Source: Akkermansiaceae bacterium (lineage in GTDB: Bacteria; Verrucomicrobiota; Verrucomicrobiia; Verrucomicrobiales; Akkermansiaceae). Taken from it: DNA of 52,899 nucleotides. The notes beneath the pieces are model-generated. The model ran no database searches. It was given only the letters and a program-made list of their open reading frames with translations, and had not been told where the DNA came from. Shown piece after piece: positions 17,687-26,812 of this stretch (positions within the stretch are counted from its first letter, which is position 1; each line of letters starts with the position of its first letter). A program made the translations under genes and the position numbers. The stretch spans positions 1 to 52,899 of the forward strand of contig JAJQCV010000041.1 of NCBI GenBank assembly GCA_021202525.1, given 5' to 3'.

Positions 17687-18490
17687 TCAGGAGGCCGGTT
17701 TTTCCACGATTTGGCTGATGCGGGTGATGTCCAGGGCTTTCCCGGTTTCCTCATCCACGCGGATGACCGCGCCGCACAGGCGCACGGGCCAGCCCGCTAC
17801 GGGGAATTTGGCAGGCATGGAGGTGCGGAACCGCTTGAGGATGGGTTCCCGCTCCCTTCCCAGCACGCCGACGGCAGGACCGCACATGCCGGCGTCCGTC
17901 AGGTAGGCCGTTCCGTGTTCCAGGATGGTTTCGTCCGCCGTCTGCACATGGGTGTGGGTGCCTATAACGGCAGAAACCAGCCCGTCCAGATTGTATCCGG
18001 TGGAGATTTTTTCACTGGTGGTTTCCGCATGCATGTCCACCAGGATTACCCGGACATATTCTTCGTTTCTCAGCCTTTGAGCCTCCTTTTCCGAGACCAG
18101 GAAAGGGTTTTCCAGCGGCGGCTGGATGAAGGAGCGCCCCTGGACCTGCATGACCGCCACTTTTCCCTTGGGCGTTTCCCTCACGACGCTGCCGTGCCCC
18201 GGTGTGCCTTCGGGGTAGTTGACGGGGCGCAGCACGCGCGGTTCGGTGTCCAGCCACGGGGCCAGCTCCACCTGGTCCCAGACATGGTCTCCGGTGGTGA
18301 TGACGTCCACTCCGGCCTGGAGCAGTTCCTGCGCCAGCCTGGGCGTGATGCCGCGCCCGGCGGCGGCGTTTTCCCCGTTGACCACGACAAAATCCGCCCC
18401 GTGCTCTTCCCGGAGTCCGGGGAGCGCATGCTTCAAGGCGGTGCGTCCGGGTTCTCCGACCACATCGCCTATAAATAGTATGGTTATCAT
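17687..18490 (-). CDS. YmdB-type metallophosphoesterase (TIGR00282 family)
   Basis: 267 residues with the dinuclear-metal motifs of the YmdB family: FIGDVVGEPGR near the N-terminus, NGENAAAGRG, TTGDHVWDQ and GTHTHVQTADE, the last supplying the metal-binding histidines. Members hydrolyse 2',3'- and, more weakly, 3',5'-cyclic nucleotides and affect biofilm and RNA turnover in Bacillus. The role in this lineage is unknown. Length is normal. It lies 33 bases downstream of a universal stress protein gene on the same strand, and about 175 bases of non-coding sequence separate it from tcdA. Confidence 0.92.
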   Translation of the reverse strand: MITILFIGDVVGEPGRTALKHALPGLREEHGADFVVVNGENAAAGRGITPRLAQELLQAGVDVITTGDHVWDQVELAPWLDTEPRVLRPVNYPEGTPGHGSVVRETPKGKVAVMQVQGRSFIQPPLENPFLVSEKEAQRLRNEEYVRVILVDMHAETTSEKISTGYNLDGLVSAVIGTHTHVQTADETILEHGTAYLTDAGMCGPAVGVLGREREPILKRFRTSMPAKFPVAGWPVRLCGAVIRVDEETGKALDITRISQIVEKPAS

Positions 18491-18523
18491 GAAAGGGAAC
18501 GGTATCTGCCCGGTTTTTTGCGC

Positions 18524-18994
18524 CTACTGCTCTTCCTTGGTGACGGGAACCACCAGCACGGGCACGGGTGATTTGCGCATCACGGAACTGGCTACGCTGC
18601 CAAGGAAGACCGTGGAGAGGAAGCCGTGGTTGTGCTTGCCCACCACAATCATGTCTATGTGGTGTTTTTCTGCGTAGTTGATGATGGCCTCGCTGATTTC
18701 AAATTCGTCCTCCACCGCCTGGATGATGGTGGCGTCCGTCAGCCGGGAGAGCTTTTCCGCCGTTTGCTTCAGGTGGTTTTTGGCAATGGTCATGACTTCG
18801 TTTTCCTCCGTCTGGTCCATGACCGGAACGGGGACCTCATCCGGGAGAACGCCGGAGACTTCATAACAGATGCTGGGTTCCACAATGTGGAGCAGGTGGA
18901 CGATGCTGTCGTTGGGACAGGCCAGTTTGCCGATCTGGTGAATGACGGCATCCGTAGCGTTGGAAAAATCGATGGCAACCAGAATATTCTTCAT
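18524..18994 (-). CDS. Universal stress protein, UspA family
   Basis: 156 residues with the UspA fold: an N-terminal ILVAIDFSNATDAVI strand-loop-helix with the conserved Asp, and a C-terminal IDMIVVGKHNHGFLSTVFLGSVASSVMRKSPVPVLVVP that fits the G-x2-G-x9-G-(S/T) nucleotide-binding pattern with HG and GS positions kept. ATP binding is therefore likely but not certain. It lies between trpS upstream and the phosphoesterase gene downstream on the same strand. Confidence 0.92.
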   Translation of the reverse strand: MKNILVAIDFSNATDAVIHQIGKLACPNDSIVHLLHIVEPSICYEVSGVLPDEVPVPVMDQTEENEVMTIAKNHLKQTAEKLSRLTDATIIQAVEDEFEISEAIINYAEKHHIDMIVVGKHNHGFLSTVFLGSVASSVMRKSPVPVLVVPVTKEEQ

Positions 18995-19078
18995 ATACTC
19001 CTGTATAGCATTCCGTGGTTTTCCATGCCACTAAAAAACGTGTTTTGCCCGGGGTTTCACGGCATTTCCCGCCCGCCC

Positions 19079-20044
19079 TCAGATCAGGCCTACGGCCCGG
19101 CGCACCCGGTCCAGCACCACGGAGGCCGTTTCCCGCGCTTTCCTTGCGCCGTTTTCCAGCACCTGGTGCACGTAGTCCGGGCTGGCTTCCAGCTCCGCCC
19201 GGCGTTCCCGCGCGGCCCGGAAGTATTCCCAGTAGGCATCAAAGAGGCGTTTTTTGAAGTCGCCGTAGCCGCAGCCTCCGTTCCGGAAGTCGCGGACCAT
19301 GTCTTCATAGCCTTCCGTGGAGGCGAAGAGCTTGTAGAGCTGGAGGATGATGGAGTTTTCCGTCGGCTTCGGTTCTTCCACGGGTGTGGAGTCCGTGGGA
19401 ATCCTCATGATGAGCTTGCGGGTGGCTTTTTCCTCCCCGAAGATGGGGAGCGTGTTGTTGTAGCTTTTGCTCATTTTCTGGCCGTCCAATCCGGGGACGA
19501 TGGCGGTGCTTTCCGCAATGAGGGCGTCCGGCAGCTTGCAGGTGCCTTCCCCGAATTGTTCGTTCATTTTGCCGGCCAGGTCGCGGGTGACTTCCAGGTG
19601 CTGTTTCTGGTCCTTGCCTACGGGCACCAGGTCGGAGTCATACATCAGGATGTCCGCAGCCATCAGCACGGGATAGGTAAAGAGGGCATTGCTGGGGGAA
19701 AAGCCTTTGGCGATCTTGTCCTTGTAGGAATGGCAGCGCTCCAGCAGCCCCACGGGGCATACGGTGCTGAGTATCCAGGCCAGTTCATTGACTTCCGGCA
19801 CGGAAGACTGGCGGAAGAAAACGCATTTTCCCGGGTCCAGTCCCACGGCCAGGAAGTCCGTCGCCAGATTTTTGCAGTTTTCGCGCAGGGTGTCCGCGTC
19901 GTGCACGGTGCTCATGGCGTGGTAGTCCGCCAGAAAGTAGTAGGATTCTCCGCGGTCCTGCATGCGGACGGCAGGTTCCATGGCACCGAAGTAGTTGCCG
20001 ATGTGCAGCTTTCCGCTGGGTTGAAGTCCTGTAATGATACGCAT
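19079..20044 (-). CDS. trpS: Tryptophanyl-tRNA synthetase
   Basis: A class I aminoacyl-tRNA synthetase of 321 residues from MRIITGLQPSGKLHIGNYFGA at 20044. The HIGN form of the HIGH signature is seen near residue 14 and KMSKS in GLDGQKMSKSYNN. The FTYPVLMAADILMYDSDLVPVGKDQKQHLE segment is the family's tryptophan/ATP pocket. It is complete and of normal length. The frame is open to 20083, but the conserved start is at 20044. No tryptophan leader peptide or T-box was seen in the 50 bases upstream. Confidence 0.96.
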   Translation of the reverse strand: MRIITGLQPSGKLHIGNYFGAMEPAVRMQDRGESYYFLADYHAMSTVHDADTLRENCKNLATDFLAVGLDPGKCVFFRQSSVPEVNELAWILSTVCPVGLLERCHSYKDKIAKGFSPSNALFTYPVLMAADILMYDSDLVPVGKDQKQHLEVTRDLAGKMNEQFGEGTCKLPDALIAESTAIVPGLDGQKMSKSYNNTLPIFGEEKATRKLIMRIPTDSTPVEEPKPTENSIILQLYKLFASTEGYEDMVRDFRNGGCGYGDFKKRLFDAYWEYFRAARERRAELEASPDYVHQVLENGARKARETASVVLDRVRRAVGLI

Positions 20045-20095
20045 GGCGCGCAAGATTGTGCCTGTTCCCGCCATGCAAGTCAAGAAGGGGGACGG

Positions 20096-20587
20096 TCAGG
20101 AATCCTGACTCCGGGCAACGGGCGCTGTCCGGGCTCCGTTCGGCGGAGGAAACATGTTTTCCTGATGCGGAGGGAGTCCGCGAATGAAGGCTGACGCCTC
20201 TTTTCTCATGGGAAGTTTCTGCTCGTGAAAGGTTGCCGAATAGCCTTTTCCTTCCGGTTCCGGTGAACGGAGAAGGAAGATGCACAGGAATGGAACCAGC
20301 AGGCACCACAAGACCGCCAGAATGTCTTTGATTCCGGGGACCTGATTTCTGGAGGCTTGAAGAGAAGCGGCAAGAGAAAGAAGGCCCAAGGGAAGAACCA
20401 TGCTGAACACCAGGGCGGCCCCGGAGAATTCATGGATATAAACGGAGGGAATTTCCAGTTCCGTCAGGTTGCTGTCCGGCGGTGCGTAGGAGGCTGTCAG
20501 TCCGGCGTAAAGGAGGAAGGAGAGCAGGCCCAGCATGAAAGCAGCCACGCAGAAGGCTGTCACACCGGGGGAAAGAAGGGGCTGCAT
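20096..20587 (-). CDS. Small membrane protein, three hydrophobic segments
   Basis: 163 residues with hydrophobic helices at about 9-31 (AFCVAAFMLGLLSFLLYAGLTA), 56-76 (AALVFSMVLPLGLLSLAASL) and 87-107 (ILAVLWCLLVPFLCIFLL), and a polar C-terminal tail. It resembles small DUF4190-like membrane proteins in style, but I cannot assign a family. It starts 3 bases after the stop of another small membrane protein gene, so the two form a pair. Product function unknown. Confidence 0.65.
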   Translation of the reverse strand: MQPLLSPGVTAFCVAAFMLGLLSFLLYAGLTASYAPPDSNLTELEIPSVYIHEFSGAALVFSMVLPLGLLSLAASLQASRNQVPGIKDILAVLWCLLVPFLCIFLLRSPEPEGKGYSATFHEQKLPMRKEASAFIRGLPPHQENMFPPPNGARTAPVARSQDS

Positions 20588-20590
20588 TCT

Positions 20591-20845
20591 TCAGCAGCGG
20601 CGGCAGATATGGCAACCCGCGGCTGGGAGAACAGCCAACACCCCGGAGACGTAGAGAAAAGGTTTGATTTCCAAAAGCCGGGAAGGGACAGCCGGATGAC
20701 CGTCCTGCCCGGCAAGGATCACGGCCATTCCCGTTATCCAGAGCATCAGCACGGTATGGGCCATGCCCCACGGAATGAGGCGGAAGAAGCGCCGTTCATG
20801 GGGAGAATGCGGAACGGGTGCGGAAGCCGTGCTTGTGATGGTCAT
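20591..20845 (-). CDS. Very small membrane protein, two hydrophobic segments
   Basis: 84 residues starting MTITSTASAPVPHSPHERRFF, with hydrophobic stretches at about 28-45 (MAHTVLMLWITGMAVILA) and 63-78 (FLYVSGVLAVLPAAGC) and a final CHICRRC. The last three cysteines could bind metal or form disulfides. It is directly upstream of and nearly touching the 163-residue membrane protein gene. No family recognised; gene reality rests on its hydrophobic pattern and tight spacing. Confidence 0.5.
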   Translation of the reverse strand: MTITSTASAPVPHSPHERRFFRLIPWGMAHTVLMLWITGMAVILAGQDGHPAVPSRLLEIKPFLYVSGVLAVLPAAGCHICRRC

Positions 20846-20996
20846 TTCAGGCAGTTCCGTTTTAATGGGAAAAGGGCTTTGAATAACGTATCTTTTTCCG
20901 GAAAACGGTTCGGCAAGCTGCGGAAATTTTAAAAGGAGTGTTCAACGCGTCCGGCCTGCAAGACGGCAAACAGGATGGCGACCCATGGAGGCAGGG

Positions 20997-21851
20997 TTAT
21001 TCTTCCAGCGCTTCCAGAACGTTGTGCACGCCGTCCGCAAAGCTTGGGTAGAGGGGTTCCCAGCCCAGGGACAGAAGGCGGGCGCAGGAGATGCGCTGGC
21101 TGGTGTCTCCTCGGCGGCCTCCGGAACGCGGCGGGGACGGAGGGGGAGCCGGAATGCCGAGCAGCCCGGAGAGGTAGGCGTAGATTTCACTCAATTGCAT
21201 GGGGGTGCGGTCCGCCAGGTTGTAGATACCGCGGGGCGGGTGGCGGAGCGTGCTCAGCAGGAACAGGGCGGAAACGGCGTCGTCCCTGTGGATGTAGTTC
21301 ATCCATCTGTCCATGTTGCCGGGCAGCGCGGCTCCCTTGGCGCAGTAGTCGGAGACCAGGATGCAGCGTCCCGGCCCGTACAGGGCCGCCAGCCGTACGA
21401 CGGTTCCCTTGGCGGCCAAAACCGCCTGTTCCGCCTGGAGAAGAAGGCGCCTTTTTTCCGTCGTGGGATAGACGTTGTGTTCCTCCGTGACCCAGCGTCC
21501 GTCCGTGATGCCGTACACGGAAGTGCTTGAGCAGAAGATAACCGGTTTTCCGGGGAATGCTTCCAGCGTGTTTTCCACCCCCCGGGTGTACAGGTTGCGG
21601 TAGGCTTCCGTTCCGCCTCCCCGTGTGCTGGCGCACATGACGATCAGGCAGGGCTCCGGAATCCGGGACGCCAGCCTGTGCATGGAGGCGGAGTCCCTTA
21701 TGTCCGCTTCATAGATGGCCTGCTTCGGGTCAATGTCCGCCGTGAGGGGAATGTGCCCGGCTTCCCGCAGGCGTTCGGCCAGGGCCCGGCCCAGATAACC
21801 CGTGCCCAGAATGAGGATCGTGCGCGGTTCTGTACATAGCAGGCTGGTCAT
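20997..21851 (-). CDS. NAD-dependent epimerase/dehydratase family (SDR) protein
   Basis: 284 residues of the extended short-chain dehydrogenase/reductase type. The N-terminal ILILGTGYLGRALAERL holds the dinucleotide-binding GxxGxxG, and VIFCSSTSVYG carries the serine strand. The expected Y-x3-K is replaced by a Y-P-T-T-E-K-R-R segment, so the active site is not fully canonical. Proteins of this YeeZ-like kind act on sugar nucleotides or remain uncharacterised. The start overlaps the ispD stop as ATGA, showing coupled translation in a yqeY-ispD-SDR operon. Confidence 0.82.
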   Translation of the reverse strand: MTSLLCTEPRTILILGTGYLGRALAERLREAGHIPLTADIDPKQAIYEADIRDSASMHRLASRIPEPCLIVMCASTRGGGTEAYRNLYTRGVENTLEAFPGKPVIFCSSTSVYGITDGRWVTEEHNVYPTTEKRRLLLQAEQAVLAAKGTVVRLAALYGPGRCILVSDYCAKGAALPGNMDRWMNYIHRDDAVSALFLLSTLRHPPRGIYNLADRTPMQLSEIYAYLSGLLGIPAPPPSPPRSGGRRGDTSQRISCARLLSLGWEPLYPSFADGVHNVLEALEE

Positions 21852-22543
21852 GAGTCATTGCGGCGGTGCGTGAGTTCCAGCAGCATTTCAGCGTGCGCGA
21901 TATCTTCCGGCCAGGTAATTTTAGGGTTGGGCTCATGGTCGTGCACCAGGCGCGTGGGATGGCCGATGAGCTGGAGGGCGGTGACTTCATCCGTCACCCG
22001 GATGTCCCGTTCGGAGACTTCCACATAGGCGTCCAGCAGCAGGGGGTATTGGAACACCTGCGGGGTTTCCATGCACCAGAGGCCGTCCCTGTCCACCTGT
22101 TCCGGCAGTGTAAAACGTTCGGAGTCCGCCCTTTTCAGCGTGTCCGTGACGGGTCGGGCGGAGGCCGCCGCTCCGCATTCCCTGGCTGTCTGGATGCAGC
22201 GGGAGATTTGCTCCACCGTGATGAGGGGGCGCGCACCGTCGTGCACGGCCACCAGTTCCGGAGTGTAAAGCAGGGCGGCCAGTCCGTTCTGCACGGATTC
22301 ATGGCGTTCCGCCCCTCCGTCCACGCGGGTGATGGGAATGCCCGCTTCCAGATCTGCGGCGTCAATGGCATGGAAGCGTTCTTCCGGACAGACCACGACG
22401 ATTTCCGAGACTTCACGGCAGTTGGCAAAGGCACGGATGCTGCGTTCCAGTACGCGGACCCCGTGCAGCGGGGCCAGCAGCTTGTCGAATCCGGCGCGCC
22501 GGGAAGACCCGGCCGCCACAATGATGGCGGCGCAGCAGCTCAT
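21848..22543 (-). CDS. ispD: 2-C-methyl-D-erythritol 4-phosphate cytidylyltransferase
   Basis: 231 residues of the IspD family, the third step of the non-mevalonate isoprenoid route (MEP plus CTP gives CDP-ME). The N-terminal IIVAAGSSRRAGFDK is the nucleotidyltransferase signature with the catalytic Arg and Lys. VAVHDGARPLIT, the RPVTDTLKR loop and ETPQVFQYPLL are all family hallmarks, as is the late VTDEVTALQLIGHPTRLVHDHEPNPKIT. Overlaps of 4 bases on both sides (with yqeY upstream and the SDR gene downstream) indicate one operon. Confidence 0.95.
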   Translation of the reverse strand: MSCCAAIIVAAGSSRRAGFDKLLAPLHGVRVLERSIRAFANCREVSEIVVVCPEERFHAIDAADLEAGIPITRVDGGAERHESVQNGLAALLYTPELVAVHDGARPLITVEQISRCIQTARECGAAASARPVTDTLKRADSERFTLPEQVDRDGLWCMETPQVFQYPLLLDAYVEVSERDIRVTDEVTALQLIGHPTRLVHDHEPNPKITWPEDIAHAEMLLELTHRRNDS

Positions 22544-22995
22544 GACAGTTTGGCGGATACCATTTGGGCCAGTTCCTTGCCGTTGAACCTGCCCGCGGTA
22601 CGTTCCTGCATGAGCTTCATGACCCGGCCCATGTCCTTTTTGCCGGAGGCTCCGGTTTCCTGCATGACGGTGTCCAGGATGGCTTCCACTTCCTCCCTGC
22701 CAAGTTCCGCAGGCATGAATTGCTTGAGCACGTTGATTTCCGCTTCCTCCTTGTCGGCCAGTTCCTGGCGTCCGGCGGAGCGGAACTGCTGCGCGGAATC
22801 CTCGCGCTGCTTGATCTGCTTGCGGACTGCGGCCAGTTCCTCCGCTTCGTCCAGCTCCGTGCCCAGGCCTCCCTTGGCGATGGCGGCATTCGTCATGGCC
22901 GTCTTGAGGGCGCGCAGCGTGTTGAGGGTGACGCTGTCCTTGGCTTTCATGGCGGTTTTCATGCCGTCCATGATTTGGTCTGAAATCTTGCTCAT
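22540..22995 (-). CDS. GatB/YqeY domain protein
   Basis: 151 residues from MSKISDQIMDGMKTAMKAKD at 22995. A GGGGA ribosome site lies 3-7 bases upstream, and the frame upstream of this start lacks family character. The product matches the YqeY family, a helical domain related to the tail of GatB. Typical segments are LNTLRALKTAMTNA, KQFMPAELGREEVEAIL and GRVMKLMQERTAGRFNGKELAQMV. The function is not firmly known; a link to tRNA amidation is assumed from the shared domain. It is first in the overlapping ispD operon. Confidence 0.92.
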   Translation of the reverse strand: MSKISDQIMDGMKTAMKAKDSVTLNTLRALKTAMTNAAIAKGGLGTELDEAEELAAVRKQIKQREDSAQQFRSAGRQELADKEEAEINVLKQFMPAELGREEVEAILDTVMQETGASGKKDMGRVMKLMQERTAGRFNGKELAQMVSAKLS

Positions 22996-23114
22996 ATCCC
23001 CATTACCTAAACGCATCCCACCGTGCACTTCAAGCCGTAAATTGAAAAAGGCCGCCAGCGCGGCAGATGCCACGGGCGGACTTGAAAGGCGTGGTGAAGG
23101 TTGCGGCGGAGCAG

Positions 23115-24029
23115 TTATTTTTTTCCGCCAATGGGCATGATGTGGATTTTCTTTTCAGTCATGCCCGGTGCCACGATCATGGGGCCGTACAGGATGAAGT
23201 CCGCCGTCCCTTCAATGGGGCCGGTGGCTACGGGGGCGGAACGGCCCGTCTTCAGGTCCAGCCTGCGTATGGCTTCCGGCTTTTTGTCCTGGGACCAGTC
23301 GCTGTAGTAGAGAGCGCCGTCGCGGTAGGCCAGGCCGTCGTACTGTCCCCGCTCCCTGGAGAGTTCCGTTACTTCGCGGGAAATGGGGTTTACGGAAAGG
23401 AGCCTTCCGCTGGGCTTGCCTTTTTCGTCCGTGGCGTATTCGCAGACGTAGATGACTTTTCTTTCCGGGTCCCAGGCCAGCCCGTTCGGCTTGTGGATGG
23501 GCTGTTTGGTCACCAGCTCCCCGTAGGATTTGGATTCCGTGTCCACATAAAATATCTGGTCCGTGTCCGTGGAGGAGGCCATGAGCCTGCCGTTGATGAA
23601 CGCCAGGTCGTTGAGGAATTTCATGCGGGAGGGGGACAGGTCCACATATCCTTCTATGGCGCCTGTCTTGACATCTATCTTGTAGACCATGCTGATGTCC
23701 GTGCAGTACAGGAAACCGTCCTTGTACAGAAGTCCCTTGGGGGCGTTCAGAGTGTCCACGTCCGTGATCTTTTTAGGCTCCGTGGAACCGTAGGGGATGA
23801 CTCCCAGATAGCCGTCCTTGTCCTCTTCCGTGGGCGTAAGTTTGGCTCCGATGGAGGTGAAGTAGATATTGCCCTGGTCGTCCGCGGCCACGCTTTCGGG
23901 ATGGCCGTCAATGGAGATGGTCGCTTTTTCCAGGGGCGGGAGCGGCTTGGCGGCATCCGGCTGTTTTTTGGCGGAAGGCGCGGCCATGGCGCCGCAGGCC
24001 AGGCACAACAGGAGGAATGGTATTTTCAT
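23115..24029 (-). CDS. Secreted SMP-30/gluconolactonase-like beta-propeller
   Basis: 304 residues from MKIPFLLLCLACGAMAAP, a clear signal peptide, so probably periplasmic. The rest has repeating propeller-like units (VAADDQGNIYFTSIG; LLYKDGFLYCTDIS; LAFINGRLMASSTD; LAWDPERKVIYVCEYATD; LAYRDGALYYSDWS), as in SMP-30/gluconolactonase/LRE proteins. These fold as six-bladed propellers and often bind a divalent metal. A lactonase role cannot be inferred. It lies between yqeY and leuA without evident operon coupling. Confidence 0.82.
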   Translation of the reverse strand: MKIPFLLLCLACGAMAAPSAKKQPDAAKPLPPLEKATISIDGHPESVAADDQGNIYFTSIGAKLTPTEEDKDGYLGVIPYGSTEPKKITDVDTLNAPKGLLYKDGFLYCTDISMVYKIDVKTGAIEGYVDLSPSRMKFLNDLAFINGRLMASSTDTDQIFYVDTESKSYGELVTKQPIHKPNGLAWDPERKVIYVCEYATDEKGKPSGRLLSVNPISREVTELSRERGQYDGLAYRDGALYYSDWSQDKKPEAIRRLDLKTGRSAPVATGPIEGTADFILYGPMIVAPGMTEKKIHIMPIGGKK

Positions 24030-24119
24030 GGGCGTGTACGGTGTTTTCAGGGGGCGGATGTTTATGGCATGGAAGGTGTGCGGAATCAAGCTAATAGCTC
24101 ATTGTCCGGGCAAGGGCGT

Positions 24120-24152
24120 TTCCCTCCCCGCCGCCGGGGACAGGGGAGGGAA
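24120..24152 (-). terminator. Hairpin after leuA, probable terminator
   Basis: TTCCCTCCCC (24120-24129) and GGGGAGGGAA (24143-24152) form a perfect 10-base stem, 15 bases after the leuA stop. The T-tract on the minus strand is poor, so efficiency is uncertain. Confidence 0.5.
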
Positions 24153-24166
24153 TCAAAGGCCGCTGG

Positions 24167-25723
24167 TCAGATGGCGCCCTTGTCCGCATCGGCGGGCCGG
24201 GGCATGTTTTCCATGCGGATGAAGCGGTTGACCGCATTCAGATAGGCGCGTGCGGAGGCTTCGATGACGTCCGTGGATGCTCCCTTGCCCACAACGGGCT
24301 TGGGCAGGCCGAAGTCCACATGCACCGTGACTTCTCCCAGAGCGTCCTTGCCTTCGGAAGCGGCGTTGACGCTGTAGCCCTTCAGGGTGCCTTTGCGTTT
24401 GGTGATGCGCTCAATGGCCTTGATGACGGCGTCCACCGCTCCGTTGCCCGTGGAGCTGTCTTCAAACTTTTTCCCTTCCTTGACCAGTCCGACCGTAGCC
24501 GTGGGGCGGGCGTGGCTGCCTGCCACGAATTGCAGGAAGTCCAGTTCCCACAGGCCGGAGGAAGCGTGCAGGGAATCGTCCACAATCGCGGAAAGGTCGT
24601 CGTCATAGACAAATTTTTTGGAGTCGCCCACTTTTTTGAAACGCTCAAAGACGGTGTTGACTTCCTCCTCCGTCAGTACGTGGCCCAGCTGCTCCAGCCT
24701 GGCCTTGACGGCGGCGCGTCCGGAGTGTTTGGTCAGCGGAAGTTCCGTCGAACCCCAGCCGACAGCCTGCGGGTCCATGACCTCATAGGTTTCCCGGCAG
24801 TTGAGGATGCCGTGCTGGTGGATGCCGGAAGAATGGGCGAAGGCGTTTTCCCCCACGATGGCCTTGGAGCGCTGCACCTGCATGCCGCTCATGCGCGCCA
24901 CAATGCGGGAGGTGCGGACGATTTCCTTGATATTGATGTTGTCCCTGACGCTGCCGAATTGGTCGGAACGGGTGCGCAGGGCCATGATGACTTCTTCCAG
25001 CGCTACGTTTCCGGCGCGCTCGCCAATGCCGTTGATGGTGCCTTCCACCTGCCGGGCCCCGGCGCGGATGGCGGCCAGGGAGTTGGCTACCGCCAGCCCC
25101 AGGTCGTTGTGGCAATGCACGGAAATGACGGCCTTGTCGATGTTCGGCACGTTTTCCTTCAGGTGGCGGATAATGCGGTAAAATTCGTCGGGCGTCGTGT
25201 AGCCGACGGTGTCCGGAATGTTGACGGTGGTGGCTCCGGCGTCAATGACGGTTTCCACGACTTTGGTCAGGAAGTCCAGATCCGTGCGGGAGGCGTCTTC
25301 CGGGGAAAATTCCACGTCCTGAACGAATTTTTTGGCGTAGGACACGCCTTCCGCCGCCATGCGCAGGATTTCCGTTTCCGCCTTCTTCAGCTTGAACTGC
25401 ATGTGCAGCTTGCTGGTGGCCAGGAAGATGTGGATGCGCGCGCGGTCGCCTGCCGGTTCCAGGGCCCTGGCCGCCGCTTCAATGTCCGCCCTGACGCAGC
25501 GGGCCAGCCCGGCGATGCGGCATTTCTTGATTTCCGTAGCGATGGTGTGCACCGCCTCAAAGTCTCCGTCGGAGATGCAGGGGAACCCCGCTTCAATAAC
25601 GTCCATTCCGAGTCGTTCCATTTGACGGGCCACTTCCAATTTTTCACGGAGGTTCATGGAAGCTCCGGGGCATTGTTCTCCATCGCGAAGGGTGGTGTCA
25701 AAAAAATATACTTGGTCGGACAT
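24167..25723 (-). CDS. leuA: 2-isopropylmalate synthase, full length with regulatory domain
   Basis: 518 residues. It condenses acetyl-CoA with 2-oxoisovalerate, the first committed step to leucine. The catalytic TIM barrel has FDTTLRDGEQCPGASM (8-23), EFSPEDASRTD, the metal-binding HCHNDLG and NGIGERAGN, and HSSGIHQHGIL with LTKHSGRAAVKARL. A LeuA-type C-terminal domain follows (about 390-518, with SYSVNAASEGKDALGEVTVHV-like beta-alpha repeats), the usual site of leucine feedback. A second leuA at 48751 lacks that domain. Upstream bases 25724-25866 have no leucine-rich leader that I can see, so this copy is presumably controlled allosterically. Confidence 0.96.
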   Translation of the reverse strand: MSDQVYFFDTTLRDGEQCPGASMNLREKLEVARQMERLGMDVIEAGFPCISDGDFEAVHTIATEIKKCRIAGLARCVRADIEAAARALEPAGDRARIHIFLATSKLHMQFKLKKAETEILRMAAEGVSYAKKFVQDVEFSPEDASRTDLDFLTKVVETVIDAGATTVNIPDTVGYTTPDEFYRIIRHLKENVPNIDKAVISVHCHNDLGLAVANSLAAIRAGARQVEGTINGIGERAGNVALEEVIMALRTRSDQFGSVRDNINIKEIVRTSRIVARMSGMQVQRSKAIVGENAFAHSSGIHQHGILNCRETYEVMDPQAVGWGSTELPLTKHSGRAAVKARLEQLGHVLTEEEVNTVFERFKKVGDSKKFVYDDDLSAIVDDSLHASSGLWELDFLQFVAGSHARPTATVGLVKEGKKFEDSSTGNGAVDAVIKAIERITKRKGTLKGYSVNAASEGKDALGEVTVHVDFGLPKPVVGKGASTDVIEASARAYLNAVNRFIRMENMPRPADADKGAI

Positions 25724-25866
25724 GATATGTATCAGTTAAGGGCAAATATGATAGTATGCCTGTTCCGTGAAAGCAAGCCTTACGCGGGTAATCTCCGGGG
25801 CTCTCGTTTCAGGCGGATGACAGGGCATGCCTTTGTCAGCCTGCGGGCGCCTGCTATAGTGATGAG

Positions 25867-26745
25867 GTGAAAATCAGGTTTTACCTCAATGACCAGGCGG
25901 AGCGCACCATGGCTCTGTGGAGCGAATCCCGTCAGGCTTATCTGGTGGCGGATTCCGTACTGAAGGAAGTGGACGCCTGCATTTGCGGGGATACCGATTC
26001 CACAGGGGAGGAGATGAAGCGGATAGTGGAGTTCCTGGACAATCCGGCCGCCAAGGCCGTCGACCGGGACTGGATGATTGACACAGCGCTTCCCTGTTCC
26101 CCGTCCAAGCTGGTGTGCCTGGGCAAGAGCTATGCCGACCACGCCAGGGAATTTGACGGCGCCTCCGTGGAAGAGCCCGCCATTTTCCTGAAATCCACTT
26201 CCGCCATTACTTCCTGCTGTGACGTGGTTCTGTACCCTCCCGGCTGCGACAAGCTGGATTATGAAATAGAGCTGGCCGTCATCATCCGGGATGTGTTGAA
26301 GAACGCCACTCCGGAGGAGGCCGTCCGCGCCATCAGCGGCTATACCCTGATGTGCGATTATTCCGAGCGGGCCAACCAGCTTGAGCACGGCGGCCAGTGG
26401 ACCAAGGGAAAGAGCTACGACAGCTTTGCTCCGGTGGGCCCTACCTTTATTTCCGCGGAAGAACTGGGCGACGGCTCCGGAGTACCTCTGGAATTGAAGG
26501 TAAACGGGGAAATCCGCCAGCAGGGCAATACGGACGGGCTGATCTGGCCCGTGCCGGAACTGGTCGCGTATGTCTCCCGCTTCATGACGCTGTGGCCCGG
26601 CGACGTCCTTTCCACCGGCACGCCGGGCGGCGTGGGAATGGGGATGAAGCCTCCCTGCTATTTGAAACCTGGGGACGTGGTGGAGTGGGGCAGCCCCGCC
26701 TTTGGCTATGCGTCCCAGGCCGTGGTGATTGACGATGAAGCGTAG
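25867..26745 (+). CDS. Fumarylacetoacetate hydrolase family protein
   Basis: 292 residues starting at a GTG (25867). The C-terminal two thirds have the FAH fold: KLVCLGKSYADHAREF, EPAIFLKSTSAIT, the metal-binding Y-E-I-E-L-A-V, GYTLMCDYSERANQ with KSYDSFAPVGP, and DVLSTGTPGGVGMG. Relatives cleave or isomerise acylpyruvates (for example 2-hydroxyhepta-2,4-diene-1,7-dioate isomerase or fumarylpyruvate hydrolase). The substrate here is unknown. It is divergent from leuA and 67 bases before a rhodanese gene on the same strand. Confidence 0.9.
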   Translation: MKIRFYLNDQAERTMALWSESRQAYLVADSVLKEVDACICGDTDSTGEEMKRIVEFLDNPAAKAVDRDWMIDTALPCSPSKLVCLGKSYADHAREFDGASVEEPAIFLKSTSAITSCCDVVLYPPGCDKLDYEIELAVIIRDVLKNATPEEAVRAISGYTLMCDYSERANQLEHGGQWTKGKSYDSFAPVGPTFISAEELGDGSGVPLELKVNGEIRQQGNTDGLIWPVPELVAYVSRFMTLWPGDVLSTGTPGGVGMGMKPPCYLKPGDVVEWGSPAFGYASQAVVIDDEA

Positions 26746-26812
26746 GGGAGAAGTTTTTTCCGCATTTCCCCGTGTTCCGATTTGACTTGATTAGTTTTCA
26801 GGCGGCAGGAAG

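Noticed and set aside
24320..25870. Plus-strand frame antisense to leuA
   Set aside because: LeuA on the minus strand is unmistakable; the antisense product has no family character.
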